The notes below the pieces were generated by a model that was not told where the DNA came from, ran no database searches, and worked only from the letters and a program-made list of their open reading frames with translations. A program made the translations under genes and the position numbers. Shown in pieces: positions 47,121-57,119 of a stretch of DNA of 64,000 bases. How positions within the stretch are numbered: the first letter of the stretch is position 1; each line of letters starts with the position of its first letter. The DNA is taken from the NCBI GenBank assembly GCA_030068075.1, contig CM057826.1, positions 76,233,312 through 76,297,311 on the forward strand, read 5' to 3'. The DNA is from Paguma larvata. Its lineage: Eukaryota > Chordata > Mammalia > Carnivora > Viverridae.

Positions 47121-48076
47121 AAACCTACTTTGAAAAAAGGAAGATTAACCAGCATCACTAGTCCCACCTCACTTCTTCCACTTCCTAGAAACTAGAGCTG
47201 AAGTTGAGGACAGACCAGTAGACAACTAAATCTGAATTTCTTCTCCTTTTCTTTATTAAAGATAATTTTATTCCCTTTGAAAAATTTATTAATTCTGTTG
47301 TAAAAGTTTTCAACATTTTATCTAGCAGTTAGTATCTAGCTAAGCCACATAGCTACAAAAAATGCTTGTGGTTCAGGATCTCACCTGAGTATTTAACTTG
47401 TCTTCCTAGGTCTAGTAAAAATCAGTGAGGGTGGGTAGTCCAGGACACCCAATTCATAGCTGTACAATAAGTTTCCTTCCTGGATCAAGGTAGAGGATCA
47501 GAAAGTTATAAGCCTCTATCTCACAAAGGTAGTCTAAATTTTTTTTCTTTCAATTATGGTTTAAACTTCATTGTCTTCATTTCTTTTTAACCAAATGTTG
47601 CTATTAGCAGTACTCATCCAAATAAAGAACATTTTGTGATTTCTATAGTCATTGTTGGAAAACACTGTCCATTGTGCTAACTGGTGCTTTTAGTTTAAGT
47701 TCACGCACAAAAACACACTGAGTAATAGCTGTTCCCAAGAGAAGTACTAGTCATGCTGATCTTGGTTTTCCTTATTAATTCTCAGATATGGCACTAAAAC
47801 TGACCCAAGCACAATACTCACCATGTGGAACCAAACTTCCCTAGGCCTCAAAAGGTAAAACATGAGGAAATATAATGGGGCAGAGTTTGGCTCAGGCTCA
47901 GAGGCAACTTCTCTCTGCATTTCTGTTCTTCTTGAATAACAAATGAACTATACTTTGAGGTGTTCAAAAACACAGAGGGCAGAGATCTTTGTTCGAGATT
48001 CCTCTAGGATTGCAAAAACACATGAAGGTGTAAAAAGAAATTCTCCTAAAATTGGCAAAATTTTTCCTCGATAAAT

Positions 48077-48114
48077 GGAGGAGAATAAGTGAATATGAGG
48101 AGGAGAATAAGTGA
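48077..48114. repeat. 22-bp direct duplication
   Basis: GGAGGAGAATAAGTGA occurs at 48077-48092 and 48099-48114. It is a short local duplication. Confidence 0.8.
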
Positions 48115-48439
48115 TGGAAGAAAGGAAGGAAGAAATCTACAGGTAAATTAAAAAGATATTAGGATTTAGAAGCTCAAAATCAGTTATAGAACAATGAAAA
48201 CTAGTCATTGTAATTACAAAACCAGAATACAATTTTTAAAATGATAAATCTGAAAAAATGCATCCCTAACACAACATTAGCACCATTAGAAAACTGAAGT
48301 GCCAAAAAGACAAAATTACGATTCTTGGGAGTTTTTTTCCTTAAAAATAGAAATGTTAATGTACCTTTGTTTTTACTTAATTCAGAGTCATTTAGACACT
48401 AAGCAAATTAGTAATACAGAGTGTATCAATTTGACATTA

Positions 48440-48910
48440 GATTTCACTATGAGTGACAGAAAACCCAAAATATCCACATGATAAAAAAGATGGGAAATTT
48501 ATCTCTGTCTCATGAAGTGAGACGAGGTAGTGCAGGCTAGATCAGCTTTTCCAAAATGATAGGTAACCTCAGGCTCCTCTGTCCTATTGATTCTATCTTG
48601 TGGTCCAGGAGGGTTGATCTAGGTTAGCCATCATGTTCATATTCCACTCAATAAGATAAAAGGGACAAAGATAAGAGTGCCTATCCCATTAAGACACTTT
48701 CTGCAAGTTCTTATTTTCCTTTGGCAAGATTTTAGTCAAATGGATCCACCTTGCTCTAAGGGAGGTTACCCATCTGCCTTCAGGGTAGCTATGTGGCCAG
48801 CTAAACTGAAGGTGGGACCACTCTATTTCAGAGACAAGAAGAGAACAGACTCTTTGCAACAAAGGAATTATTTTTATCTTAAGAAGGCAAAAATTATCCA
48901 CAAGATAATG
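48440..48910 (-). mobile_element. Possible ancient LTR-like repeat, family uncertain
   Basis: GAAATTTATCTCTGTCTCAT, GATCAGCTTTTCCAAAATGA, CTCAGGCTCCTCTGTCCTAT, GATCCACCTTGCTCTAAGGG, AGGTTACCCATCTGCC and TAGCTATGTGGCCAGCTAAA fall in the order of an old mammalian interspersed repeat of the type that ends ggccatgtgcccagctaaaa. The divergence is high, and strand is judged from that order only. Confidence 0.4.
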
Positions 48911-49028
48911 TAGGTCTGGACAAATAAAAATTTTTTTTCAAAATTTCACATTGGCAAAAACTTAACTCTTGGATGAGGCATTCTAAGATATTAGTAACTT
49001 AGGAATAGTGGGAAAGAACAGAGGTAGC

Positions 49029-49745
49029 TGGGGAGGGGCCAACATGGCAGAGAGGTAGGGAGAATCATACTTCCCATGTCTCTAAAACAAATAAGGGCTG
49101 AAGCCAAAGGATTCTCAATCCCAAGACTCTAGGAGGAAAGGAGACAGAGTCTACAAGGAAGAAAACAGGAAAACCAGACAGCCCCATAGGTGTGTGACTG
49201 TGATGAGGGGAGATAAAACGGCCACAGAGGCATGGAGGGGAGGGATCACCTTCTGCGGAGAGGCAAAGGGAAGAAAAGGAGTGGCTAGGGAAGCATAGGA
49301 CTGTATCTGAGCAAGAGATAAACCTTGGACCTGGACAGAGAGGGATACCATCATCCCATCTCTAACCACGGGCTTTCAAGAGAAGGATCCCGTCTCTAAC
49401 TGCAGGACTTTCTTTGGACTGGGGCTGGCTGCATCGTTCACCTAACTGGGGAAGAGGGGGATACATCAGGGGCGCAGTCTACACCCGGAGAAACCACAGC
49501 ATAGCTGTGGGATAACATATCATAGCATCATTAATGTGCACGGAGGATGCGTTTAAAACTTAGGTAAGGGTGGGACACAGGAGACAACAGAACAAGAAAG
49601 CAGACTGCATCTGTGCCCACAGCAGAGTCAGGACAGAGACAAAAGGATGATTTGGGACATCTGGTCCATCAAGAAGGGACTGGGGGTCGCCATTTTTCTC
49701 CCTATAACCACTAAGGCAGGGCTTCAGGGATTGGTCTGTGGAGCA
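49029..49745 (+). mobile_element. L1 5' UTR (carnivore-type) joined to ORF2
   Basis: The element opens GCTGGGGAGGGGCCAACATG and continues AGAGGTAGGGAGAATCATAC, CAAATAAGGGCTGAAGCCAA and AGGATTCTCAATCCCAAGAC, matching a carnivore L1 5' end (ggggccaacatggcggagaagtaggg...). After about 715 bp the sequence changes abruptly to ORF2 at CATGAATTCAGCAAAGTCGC. ORF1 and the endonuclease and early reverse-transcriptase parts of ORF2 are absent, so this is an internally deleted L1. Confidence 0.9.
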
Positions 49746-52040
49746 TGAATTCAGCAAAGTCGCTGGGTACAAAATCAATGTACAGAAATCGGTTACATTT
49801 CTATACACTAATGAAGCAACAGAAAGAGAAATAAACTTATCCCATTCACGATTGCACCAAAATTCATAAAATACCTAGGAATAAACCTAACCAAAGATGT
49901 AAAAGATCTCTATGCTAACTATAAAAGATTCATGAGGGATATTGAAGACACAAAGAAATGGAAAAATATCCCATACTCGTGAATTGGAAGAGTAAATATT
50001 GTTAAAATGTCAATACTACCCAAAGCAATCTACACATTCAATGCAATCCCAATCAAAATAGCACCAACATTCTTCTCAAAGCTAAATTAAACAATCCTAA
50101 AATTTGTACGGAACCGAAAAGACCTTGAATAGCCAAAGTAATATTGAAGAAGAAAAACAAAGCAAGAGGCATCACAATCCCAGACTTCTAGCCTCTACTA
50201 CAAAGTGGTAACCATCAAAACAGTATGGTAGGCACAAAAACAGACACAGAGACCAATGGAATACAATAGAGAACCCATAAATGGACCCACAAGCATATGG
50301 CCAACTAATCTTTGACAAAGCAGGAAAGAGTATCCAATGGAAAGAAAACAGCCTCTTTAACAAATGGTGCTGGGAGAACTGGACAGCAACATGCAGAAGA
50401 ATGAAACTAAACCACTTTCTTACACCATACACAAAAATAAACTCGAAATAGTTGAGAGACCTGAATGTAAGACAGGAAACCATCAAAACCCTAGAGAAAG
50501 CAGAAAACAACCTCTATGACCACAGTTGCAGCAATTTCTTACTCGACACATCTCCAAAGGCAAGGAAATCAAAAGCAAAAATGAACTATTGGGACCTCAT
50601 CAAGATAAAAGCTTCTGCACTGCAAGGGAAACAACCAACAAAACTAATAGGCAACCAACGGAATGGGTAAAGATAGTTGCAAATGACATATTGGATAAAG
50701 GGCTAGTATCCAAAATTTATAAGGAACTCACCAAACTCCACACCTGAAAAACAAATAATCCAGTGAAGAAATAAGCACAAGACAAGCATGGACACTTCCA
50801 AAGACATTCAGATGGCCAACAGACACACGAAACGATGCTCATTGACACTCATCATCAGGGAAATACAAATCAAAACCACACTGAGATACCACCTCATGCC
50901 AGTCAGAGTGGCTAAAATAAGCAAATCAAGAGACTACAGATGCTGACAAGGATGTGGAGAAATAGGCACCCTCTTGCACTGCTGGTGGGAATGCAAACTG
51001 GTGCAGGCACTCTGGAAAATAGTGGGGAGTTTCCTCAAAAAACTAGAAATACATCTACCCTATGACCCAGCAATAGCACTGCTAGGAATTTACCCAAGTG
51101 ATACAGGAGTGCTGATGCATAGGGGCACATGTACCCCAATCTTAATTGCCGGGGTCCTTGTTCCGGCAAATCTAGGGGTCCTCGAAGGACGGAAGGTCAG
51201 GTGAAAGGAAATGAGAGTGCCACTAGACAGATGTAGTCTGATGAACAAGCAGGCAGCCCTGGCAATTCTGGTGTCTCCACCCTGCTGATCTCAGTGTCTT
51301 TATTTAAAAGGTAGTGAGTGACATTACATCAATGAGTGACATTCCATAGTTTGATCTCTTTAACAATAATCCGTTTTTACCAACAAAGTGGCAACTTCCT
51401 TAATCCTATATGTTGGTTTCAGGATAATTAACATAAAAATTTAGGGTGGGGGAGAGAGCAGGGTGTTTCCTTAAGGCCTTCATGTTAATTATCTGTAAAT
51501 GGGAGAAATCAGGGCGGTTGCTTTGAGGGCTACACTTCCAACTACAACAGGGGAGGTGTAACCCATCCCCAAGATGCAACTTTGAGGTTACTTCTGGCCA
51601 GGCTACCTCATTCAGATGTAATCCATCAAAGCATCATGCTCCAGGTCCTTCCCTTTTTATCTAAATGCCTTAAAACAAAAGAGCATTACATTCCTTAGGC
51701 CAAGGAGAGTGGTTCAAGAAATCCAGGCCTGAAAAATTCACTTAGAAGGAGGTAAGATTAGGCGCCAGTTTGGCTACTGAGTTTTGCTTCAACCTTTTCC
51801 ACACAGGGATAGCTCCCAACAGTTTATAGCAGCACTTTCAACAATAGCCAAATCATGAAAAGAGACTGTCTATCAAGTGACAAATGGATAAAGAAAATGT
51901 GTATATATATATATACACAATGGAATACTACGTGGCAATGAGAAAGAATGAAATCTGGCCATTTGTAGCAACATGGATGGAACTGGAGGGTATTATACTA
52001 AATGAAATAAGTCAGGCAGAGAAAAACAGATACAGTATGT
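49746..52040 (+). pseudogene. L1 ORF2 3' half, broken, with an LTR inside
   Basis: The reading order starts in the RT palm region (TTCAGCAAAGTCGCTGGGTA, GTACAGAAATCGGTTACATT) and proceeds to the C-terminus. Peptide tracts NVRQETIKTLEKAEN near 50460-50510 and [10 protein letters not shown] at 50977-51006 are clear ORF2 matches. Frameshifts and stops separate them. An LTR at 51147-51821 splits the ORF2 end, which resumes with TTTATAGCAGCACTTTCAAC. No functional protein is possible. This copy is far closer to the modern L1 than the other fragments. Confidence 0.95.
51147..51821 (-). mobile_element. Solo ERV LTR, antisense, inside L1 ORF2
   Basis: On the plus strand it runs from TGCCGGGGTCCTTGTTCCGG to AGGGATAGCTCCCAACA; read on the minus strand it begins TGTTGGGAGCTATCCC and ends CGGCA, so TG...CA ends hold. 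Flanks are CTTAAT (51141-51146) and GTTTAT (51822-51827). In L1 the sequence here is a single GTTTAT, so this is a 6-bp duplication with two changes. The polyadenylation signal is at 51299-51304 (TTTATT on plus). It is 675 bp and lies inside the L1. The same family occurs at 53545. Confidence 0.92.
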
Positions 52041-52300
52041 TTTCACTCATATGTGAAATTTGAGAAACTTAACAGAAGACCATGGGGTGTGGGAAGGGAA
52101 AGGGAAAAAAAAAGCGTTACAGAGAGGGAGGGAGGCAAATCTTAGGAGACTGTTAAAATACAGAGAACAAACTGAGGGTTGATGGGGGTGTGGGGGAGGG
52201 CAAAGTGGGTGATGGGCATTAAGGTGGGCACTTGTTGGGATGAGCACTGGGTGTTATATGGAAACCAATTTGACAATAAGTTGTATAAATAAATAAATAA
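52041..52300 (+). mobile_element. L1 3' UTR end, sense
   Basis: TTTCACTCATATGTGAAATT, AACAGAAGACCATGGGGTGT, AACAAACTGAGGGTTGATGG, GGTGATGGGCATTAAGGTGG, CACTGGGTGTTATATGGAAA and CCAATTTGACAATAAG form the 3' UTR. A TAAATAAATAAATAAG tail closes the element. It completes the L1 that begins at 49029. Confidence 0.95.
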
Positions 52301-52514
52301 GAGAGGAATTTGGAAATGTGCAGATATCTGCTGCCCAGGTCTCACTAGGGAGGGTGTGTGCGCCTTTTTTCAACCAGCAGAAGCTGGCCTGAAAAGGAGA
52401 GCCAGTGGGTTCTGCAGCAGTATTAACAGGTATGGCAAAATCATGCCCCATTCAGGTGATCATTGCTATGAGGATGTCCAGTTTACCAGCTAGGGCACAG
52501 AAGTAACTGCTAAC
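52301..52514. other. Short unique spacer
   Basis: No repeat or gene recognised between the L1 tail and the following LTR. Its function is unknown. Confidence 0.5.
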
Positions 52515-53329
52515 TGAAGAGAGCGTTTTTAAGTTTCTTGTCTTAAGTGACAGCCTTGCATTACTTTGAAGCCAGTTCTCTTTTCTGCTAAATATAGAGG
52601 GGTACTGTGTTAGAGATAGTGTGTCCCAGACTCCTGTTTAGTATGAACCTTTTTAAGACCTATGATTGCCGAGAATTCTGTTTTGATTGCTGTTTGCTGT
52701 GAACACTGTGAAACTTTTCTTGGGGTGCTGTGAGGCCTGTTTAGTTTGCTATGTATTAGACTAAATTGCTGTGTGTTAAATCTTGTTAGGTATTAGATTT
52801 AGAGACTTAGGAATATACTAGACTCCTGACCCATTTGCTGTGAACCCTGTTTGCTGTGTTAGAGAATTGCCATATTGTGAAACTATAGTGCTGTTAGGGC
52901 TAAGGCCACTCTATTTTGGTTTAAGTTCCATCTTAGAGTAGTTCTGGGTCCCGAGTTCCAGGAAAACAAGTCACCCTGGACTCTGCCCCGGGTTCCAGTA
53001 AACAGAGTAGCTAAAAGGCTGGACCCAGATTAGCAGACCCTGTCACCACCCCAGGTGGGACTGGACCCTGATTAGCAGACCCTACCTCCACCTTTAGTTC
53101 CAGGGAAACCAAAGGTCAGATTCCTAGAATAGCCCCCAGCAAAACTAATCAGTGTTCAGCCCATGGGCGCTGACCATTTGAATCTGCCTGGGACCCCCAA
53201 GCTAAGCCAATCCATAGCTAACCCGCGCCCGCCAAATATGAAATACTCAATCAGAAACTAGCCTGCGAAAATGACAATCCATCAATTCAAAGGATCCCCA
53301 TTCCCACCCAAAAAGTGTACTTGAACCCT

Positions 53330-53338
53330 TATAAAAAG
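53330..53338 (+). promoter_or_regulatory. LTR TATA box
   Basis: TATAAAAAG lies about 80 bp upstream of the AATAAA polyadenylation signal of the same LTR, the usual U3/R spacing. It could drive antisense or read-through transcription. No activity is known. Confidence 0.6.
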
Positions 53339-53415
53339 CCTGTGTAAACCTGGCTCAGGGCTCTTGCTACTGCATGGCTGCATGGGGAGGTGTAAGAGTC
53401 CGAGCTCCAGCTTCG

Positions 53416-53421
53416 AATAAA
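53416..53421 (+). terminator. LTR polyadenylation signal
   Basis: AATAAA in CTTCGAATAAAGACCCTTTG, placed between the TATA box and the U5 end as expected for the R region of a gammaretroviral LTR. Confidence 0.7.
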
Positions 53422-53544
53422 GACCCTTTGCGTTTGCATCAGTCCTGGCTCCCAGGTGGTCTTCTTGGGATCCAGAATTTGGGCACAACATAACTGTCTA
53501 CATAGTAGTAGACACTCTTAGAAGTCAAAATGGTAGTAGAAATC

Positions 53545-54046
53545 TGTTGGGAGCCATTTTGGGCTCACAGGTTGAGAAGTAACCTTTAAGTTGCATACTG
53601 GGGATGGGTTACACCTCCCCCGTTGTAGTTGGAAGTATAGCCCTCAAAGCGAAGCCCTGATTTCTCTTGTTTACAGATAATTAACATGAAGGCTTTAAGG
53701 AAACACCCTGTTCTCTCCCCCCACCCTAAATTTATATGTTAATTATCCTGAAACCAACATACAGGATTAAGGAAGTTGCCACCTTGCTGGTAAAACCATT
53801 ATTGTTAAAGAGATCAAACTATGGAATGTCACTCATTGTAATGTCACACACTACCTTTAAAAATAAAGACAAAGAGACCAGCAGGGTGGAGACGCCAGAA
53901 TGTAGGAGACGCCAGAATTGCCAGGGCTGCCTACTTGGTCATCAGACTACATCTCTCTCATGGCTCTCTGTGTGTCTCTCATTTCCTTTCACCTGACCTT
54001 CTGTCCTTCGTGGATCCCTAGATTCGCTGGAACAAGAACCCCAGCA
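53545..54046 (+). mobile_element. Solo ERV LTR, sense, exact 6-bp TSD
   Basis: Runs from TGTTGGGAGCCATTTTGGGC to AACAAGAACCCCAGCA. The six bases GAAATC occur directly before (53539-53544) and directly after (54047-54052). That is an exact duplication, and a length of 6 bp is usual for class II (betaretrovirus-like) elements. The body (GGGGATGGGTTACACCTCCC, TTATCCTGAAACCAACATAC, AATAAAG at 53862-53868) is the reverse-complement match of the LTR at 51147-51821. This copy is 502 bp; its U3 lacks about 170 bp present in the other. Confidence 0.95.
53862..53867 (+). terminator. Polyadenylation signal in the sense LTR
   Basis: AATAAA in CTTTAAAAATAAAGACAAAG, matching the equivalent position of the antisense LTR (51299-51304). 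Confidence 0.65.
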
Positions 54047-54052
54047 GAAATC

Positions 54053-54669
54053 CATTCAAAGGACTAGGCTGTCTCTATAAAGAAGGGATGATGACTTAAG
54101 GGGAACAAGACAAAATTTAATCCAGGGGAACTGGGCACACTACAGAAAGAGCTACTTAAATGTATAATTTCCATTTGACATTTATATTTGACTAATATGT
54201 AATTAAGTCATGTATTTACATATGACTAGTACATAATTAGTCATTAATACCAGTGAAAAATGGTCACTTCGAGTCAATATATGGTCCTATTGTTAGCCTT
54301 GATTTCTTTTTTTCTCTATGACACCTTATGTCTTTTTTAAGATTTGTCATTTTACTGGGCAATCAATTTGGCCTACATTCATATCATATTGACAGATACT
54401 GAGAATAGATGGTCTGGTGCTAGCTAGTGCTAGATGGTAGCTAGTGGTTTGAGCAGAGAAGTGGTTAAGTTTTCAGGTGCTTGGTGTTTCAGTTATTATC
54501 TTTGTGAAGTGACATTAATCAATACTATGGCTGCAGCAATACAGATAATAAATAATTGGGTAACTTAGATAGGTGTAGAATATCACACTAAATAAAGACC
54601 AAGGCAGAGTCTCCAGCCTATAGCAGGCTGACCCAGGAGGTACAAAGCATCCATATTTGGCTGGCATTG
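54053..54669. other. No recognised gene
   Basis: AT-rich unique sequence between the LTR and a MaLR element. Confidence 0.5.
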
Positions 54670-55240
54670 AAGGAGACTCTCTCGCTGTCTTAAATTATCA
54701 CAAATCCACCAGCATAAAAAATAACCATTTATTGTCTCACAATTTCCTTAGGTGAGAAGTCTAGACCCGACATGCCTTTACTGGTTTCTCTGCTTAGAGT
54801 TTCCCAAGGCCAAAGTCAAGGATTTGGCCAGCCTGGGCTTTTACCTGGAGACTTTAGGGTACAGTAACCTTCCAAATTCATTCAGCTTGTCGGCAAAACT
54901 TAATTTCATGCAATTTTATGACAAAGTTCCATGCTTCCTTGTTAGCCTATCAGCTGAGAGTTGTTCTCAGCTTCTAAAGTCTACCCTATTCCTCCATTTG
55001 TGCCCCCTCTATCTTTAAAGCCAGCAACAGTATGTGGAGTCCTCATGCTTTGAATCTCTCTGCCTTCCTTCTCTACTTTTAATGCACATGGATTTTAAAA
55101 CATTTTAAAGGATATTGGCTCCAGATGGGGAATCCAGGATTAATTTTCCAATTTTAGAGTCAGCTGACTCATAATATCTACTGCATCTTCAAAGCCTGTT
55201 TTGCCATGTAACATAATATAACCGTAGGAATCGCACTATG
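54670..55240 (-). mobile_element. Ancient MaLR-like LTR, antisense
   Basis: TTAAATTATCACAAATCCAC, AATAACCATTTATTGTCTCA, CAATTTCCTTAGGTGAGAAG, AATCCAGGATTAATTTTCC and CTTCAAAGCCTGTTTTGCCA, then TGTAACATAATATAACC follow the reverse-complement order of an old mammalian LTR-type repeat (aattaccacaaactta..., ctggataatccaggataatc, ...gccatgtaaggtaac). The plus frame 54752-55018 overlaps it by chance. Confidence 0.5.
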
Positions 55241-55289
55241 AGGCGAAAAGGCCCTGCTATTGGTCTAACTGGCCAACTGCTCCTTATCA

Positions 55290-55495
55290 CTCTTTGGTTA
55301 TGCTGTTTTATTTCTTTCATTGCACTTATCACAGTGTGAAATTACCTTGGCCACTAACAATTTTTTTATTGTGTCCCCCTCCCGCGCCACAATTTCACCT
55401 CCAGGAGAAGACCTTATCTTATCTCTTAGATAGGTAATAGTAACTGGTACTTTACAAATATTCAATAGCTATTTTTATCTAGTGAATAAAACTTG
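55290..55495 (+). mobile_element. L2 LINE 3' end, sense
   Basis: GCTGTTTTATTTCTTTCATT, GCACTTATCACAGTGTGAAA, TTTTTTTATTGTGTCCCCCT, CTCCAGGAGAAGACCTTATC, GGTACTTTACAAATATTCAA and a TAGTGAATAAA end follow the L2 3' order (ctgttttattttcttcatagcacttatcac, tctgtctcccccac, ggagggcaggg, caataaatatttg). Heavily diverged. Confidence 0.7.
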
Positions 55496-55679
55496 TCATC
55501 TCTCTGAGAAATTTTACTTGTAATCATAATTACCAAGATAATTTTAACAATGTTCTTTCATTTATGCTATACATATTCCTCCAGGACAATGTTCCTAAGC
55601 TTTTGTTTTCCCTGAATTCCTTCTGATACTACTACTCCAATACATCAGTTCTGGGAGATTCTATAAAAAGGTAACCTAA

Positions 55680-55904
55680 TGCTATGATCTGAAAGTTTGT
55701 GTCTTCATGAATCGGATTGGCACTCTTTCTCAAAGAGACTCCATTGAGTGCTTTACATGAACCAGGTCCTCACCAGACACTGAACATCTTGGCACTTAGA
55801 TCTTGGACCTTCCAGCCTCCAGAACTGTGAGAAATAAATGTTCGTTGTTTATAAAGCCATCCAGTCTATGGTATTTTGTTACAGTAGGCCAAATGGACTA
55901 AAAT
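55680..55904 (+). mobile_element. MaLR (MLT1-type) LTR, sense, internally deleted
   Basis: TGCTATGATCTGAAAGTTTG, ATGAATCGGATTGGCACTCT, CATGAACCAGGTCCTCACCA, GACACTGAACATCTTGGCAC, CCAGCCTCCAGAACTGTGAG, AAATAAATGTTCGTTGTTTA and GTTACAGTAGGCCAAATGGA. This is the sense order of MLT1 LTRs, with the middle deleted so that the copy is about 225 bp instead of about 370. Confidence 0.9.
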
Positions 55905-56528
55905 CAATGAAGATGAGAAAGAGAATTTTCAATGAGTCAAAGCATTTATAAATATATTTTAAGATTTTGAGTATGTAAATGATTTATGACAACTACTGGT
56001 TAAACTGTGACTAGATGTCTTTTTATTTCTAAAAGCAATTATTATTGATAAAACAATTTATTTTTATTTGGGTAATAGCAATTGTTCAATTGGGACTAGC
56101 TCACAGCCTCATTTTAAGTACATTCCTACATTAAAGTTCTGCAAGGGCTAAAATTATTTCATTAAGTTTTTATGTGCCTTTACCATGGAGTCATTTTAAA
56201 TATGTATTTTTTTCTTATAGGACTTTTTCATTGGACCCAGAGTATTGCATGTTTATTTCTATAAAACAAATGCAGTGTTTCATGGCTATGACTCAATCTC
56301 AGATTTCTACCTGGTGGAAAAAACGTTCTATGTAATCAATTTACTATGGGTTATTTATATGATAAACTGTTTTGAAACCATAGTCATTATGTCTCTAATA
56401 TACCCTGATGTTTTTCAGAGTTGTGAAATGACATCATGTAATGCCCGAAATACATTTCATTGTCATTTGACAAATGACAAATTACAGGATGTCAACGATC
56501 TTCCTTTCTCTCTCTCAATTCTTTCTGT

Positions 56529-56590
56529 GTATACACACACACACACAGTTACACATAGTTACCCTTATATATATATACACACATATATAT
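56529..56590. repeat. CA/TA microsatellite
   Basis: GTATACACACACACACACAG is followed by TTATATATATATACACACAT, a compound CA/TA microsatellite. Translated, it gives a repeated Thr-His stretch within the 56245-56706 frame. Confidence 0.88.
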
Positions 56591-57092
56591 TAGTGTCTAC
56601 ATATTCCTGGACTTGGAAAGAATACTTGCTGGATCCCTTAATAAAATCAAATCCAGTACAACATAAAGAAGAATACCTAGGTTTTCTAATTGAAGCTGTT
56701 GTCTAATGAATTTATTATAACCCTAAAGGGTATGAGTTTGATTTCATTCAAAAGGTACACAATTCCTTGTATATAATAACAGAAGTGGGATAGAACCAGG
56801 GAAGAATCTTCCCAGGCACTCCAAGCTGAAGATAATTAAAGCCAATTATACAACCAGAATATCTGATTGGCTATATTTATTTCCCTTGGTATTCCTAGAC
56901 CTTTAAGTCTCACTCAGTCTAATTGGAGTGAACTCCAATTTAAATGTTCTCACTACTCTTCCTACATGGTACTCTTCCACTGTGGTAAACAAGGGGACTT
57001 ATCAGCATCCTTTGTGCTGAGTCAAAAATGAGAAGTTCTAAATCAATTTAAGTGAGCAGCATGCATGAAGAGGGTGTAACACACCTTCTGGT

Positions 57093-57119
57093 AAAAAAAA
57101 AAAAAAAAAAAAAAAAAAA
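57093..57119. repeat. A27 run followed by CT-rich strip
   Basis: An uninterrupted run of 27 A followed by GCTTCTCTCTCTCTCTCTGT. Nothing recognisable as a SINE or L1 body lies on either side. Confidence 0.9.

Larger units (their letters stand above)
52515..53490 (+). mobile_element. Gammaretrovirus-like (ERV1) solo LTR, sense
   Basis: The 3' part has a retroviral promoter layout. A TATA box (TATAAAAAG) lies at 53330-53338 and an AATAAA signal at 53416-53421. A U5 follows, ending GATCCAGAATTTGGGCACAA then CA at 53490. U3 contains repeated TTTGCTGTGAA motifs (52700-52870). No primer-binding site or gag follows, so it is a solo LTR. The 5' end is uncertain. TG at 52515 gives a matching TAAC on both sides (52511-52514 and 53491-53494); later TGTTAG starts at 52608 or 52892 are also possible. 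Confidence 0.8.

Noticed and set aside
50172..50510. 112-codon minus-strand frame
   Set aside because: It lies antisense to L1 ORF2 and is a shadow of that coding sequence.
50452..50747. Open plus-strand frames that look like real protein
   Set aside because: They are real L1 ORF2 peptide but not a host gene: the copy has lost ORF1 and most of ORF2 and is frameshifted and split by an LTR.
49029..52300. Full-length, active L1
   Set aside because: ORF1 and the endonuclease part are missing, ORF2 is broken by frameshifts, and an LTR is inserted. It cannot be active.
52301..54052. Full-length provirus bounded by the LTRs
   Set aside because: The outer LTRs are in opposite orientation and belong to a different family from the middle one. 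No gag, pol or env sequence lies between any pair, so they are separate solo LTRs.
56245..56706. Longest ATG-started frame in the window, 153 codons, plus strand
   Set aside because: It has no recognisable domain, and its codons are AT-rich like the surroundings. It contains a translated CA/TA microsatellite (repeated Thr-His and Tyr-Ile) and has no splice or promoter context that I can defend. One frame of this length is expected by chance in AT-rich DNA of this size.
57093..57119. A27 run as proof of a processed pseudogene
   Set aside because: The upstream sequence has no recognisable transcript and no flanking duplication was found, so it is left as an orphan run and only flagged.
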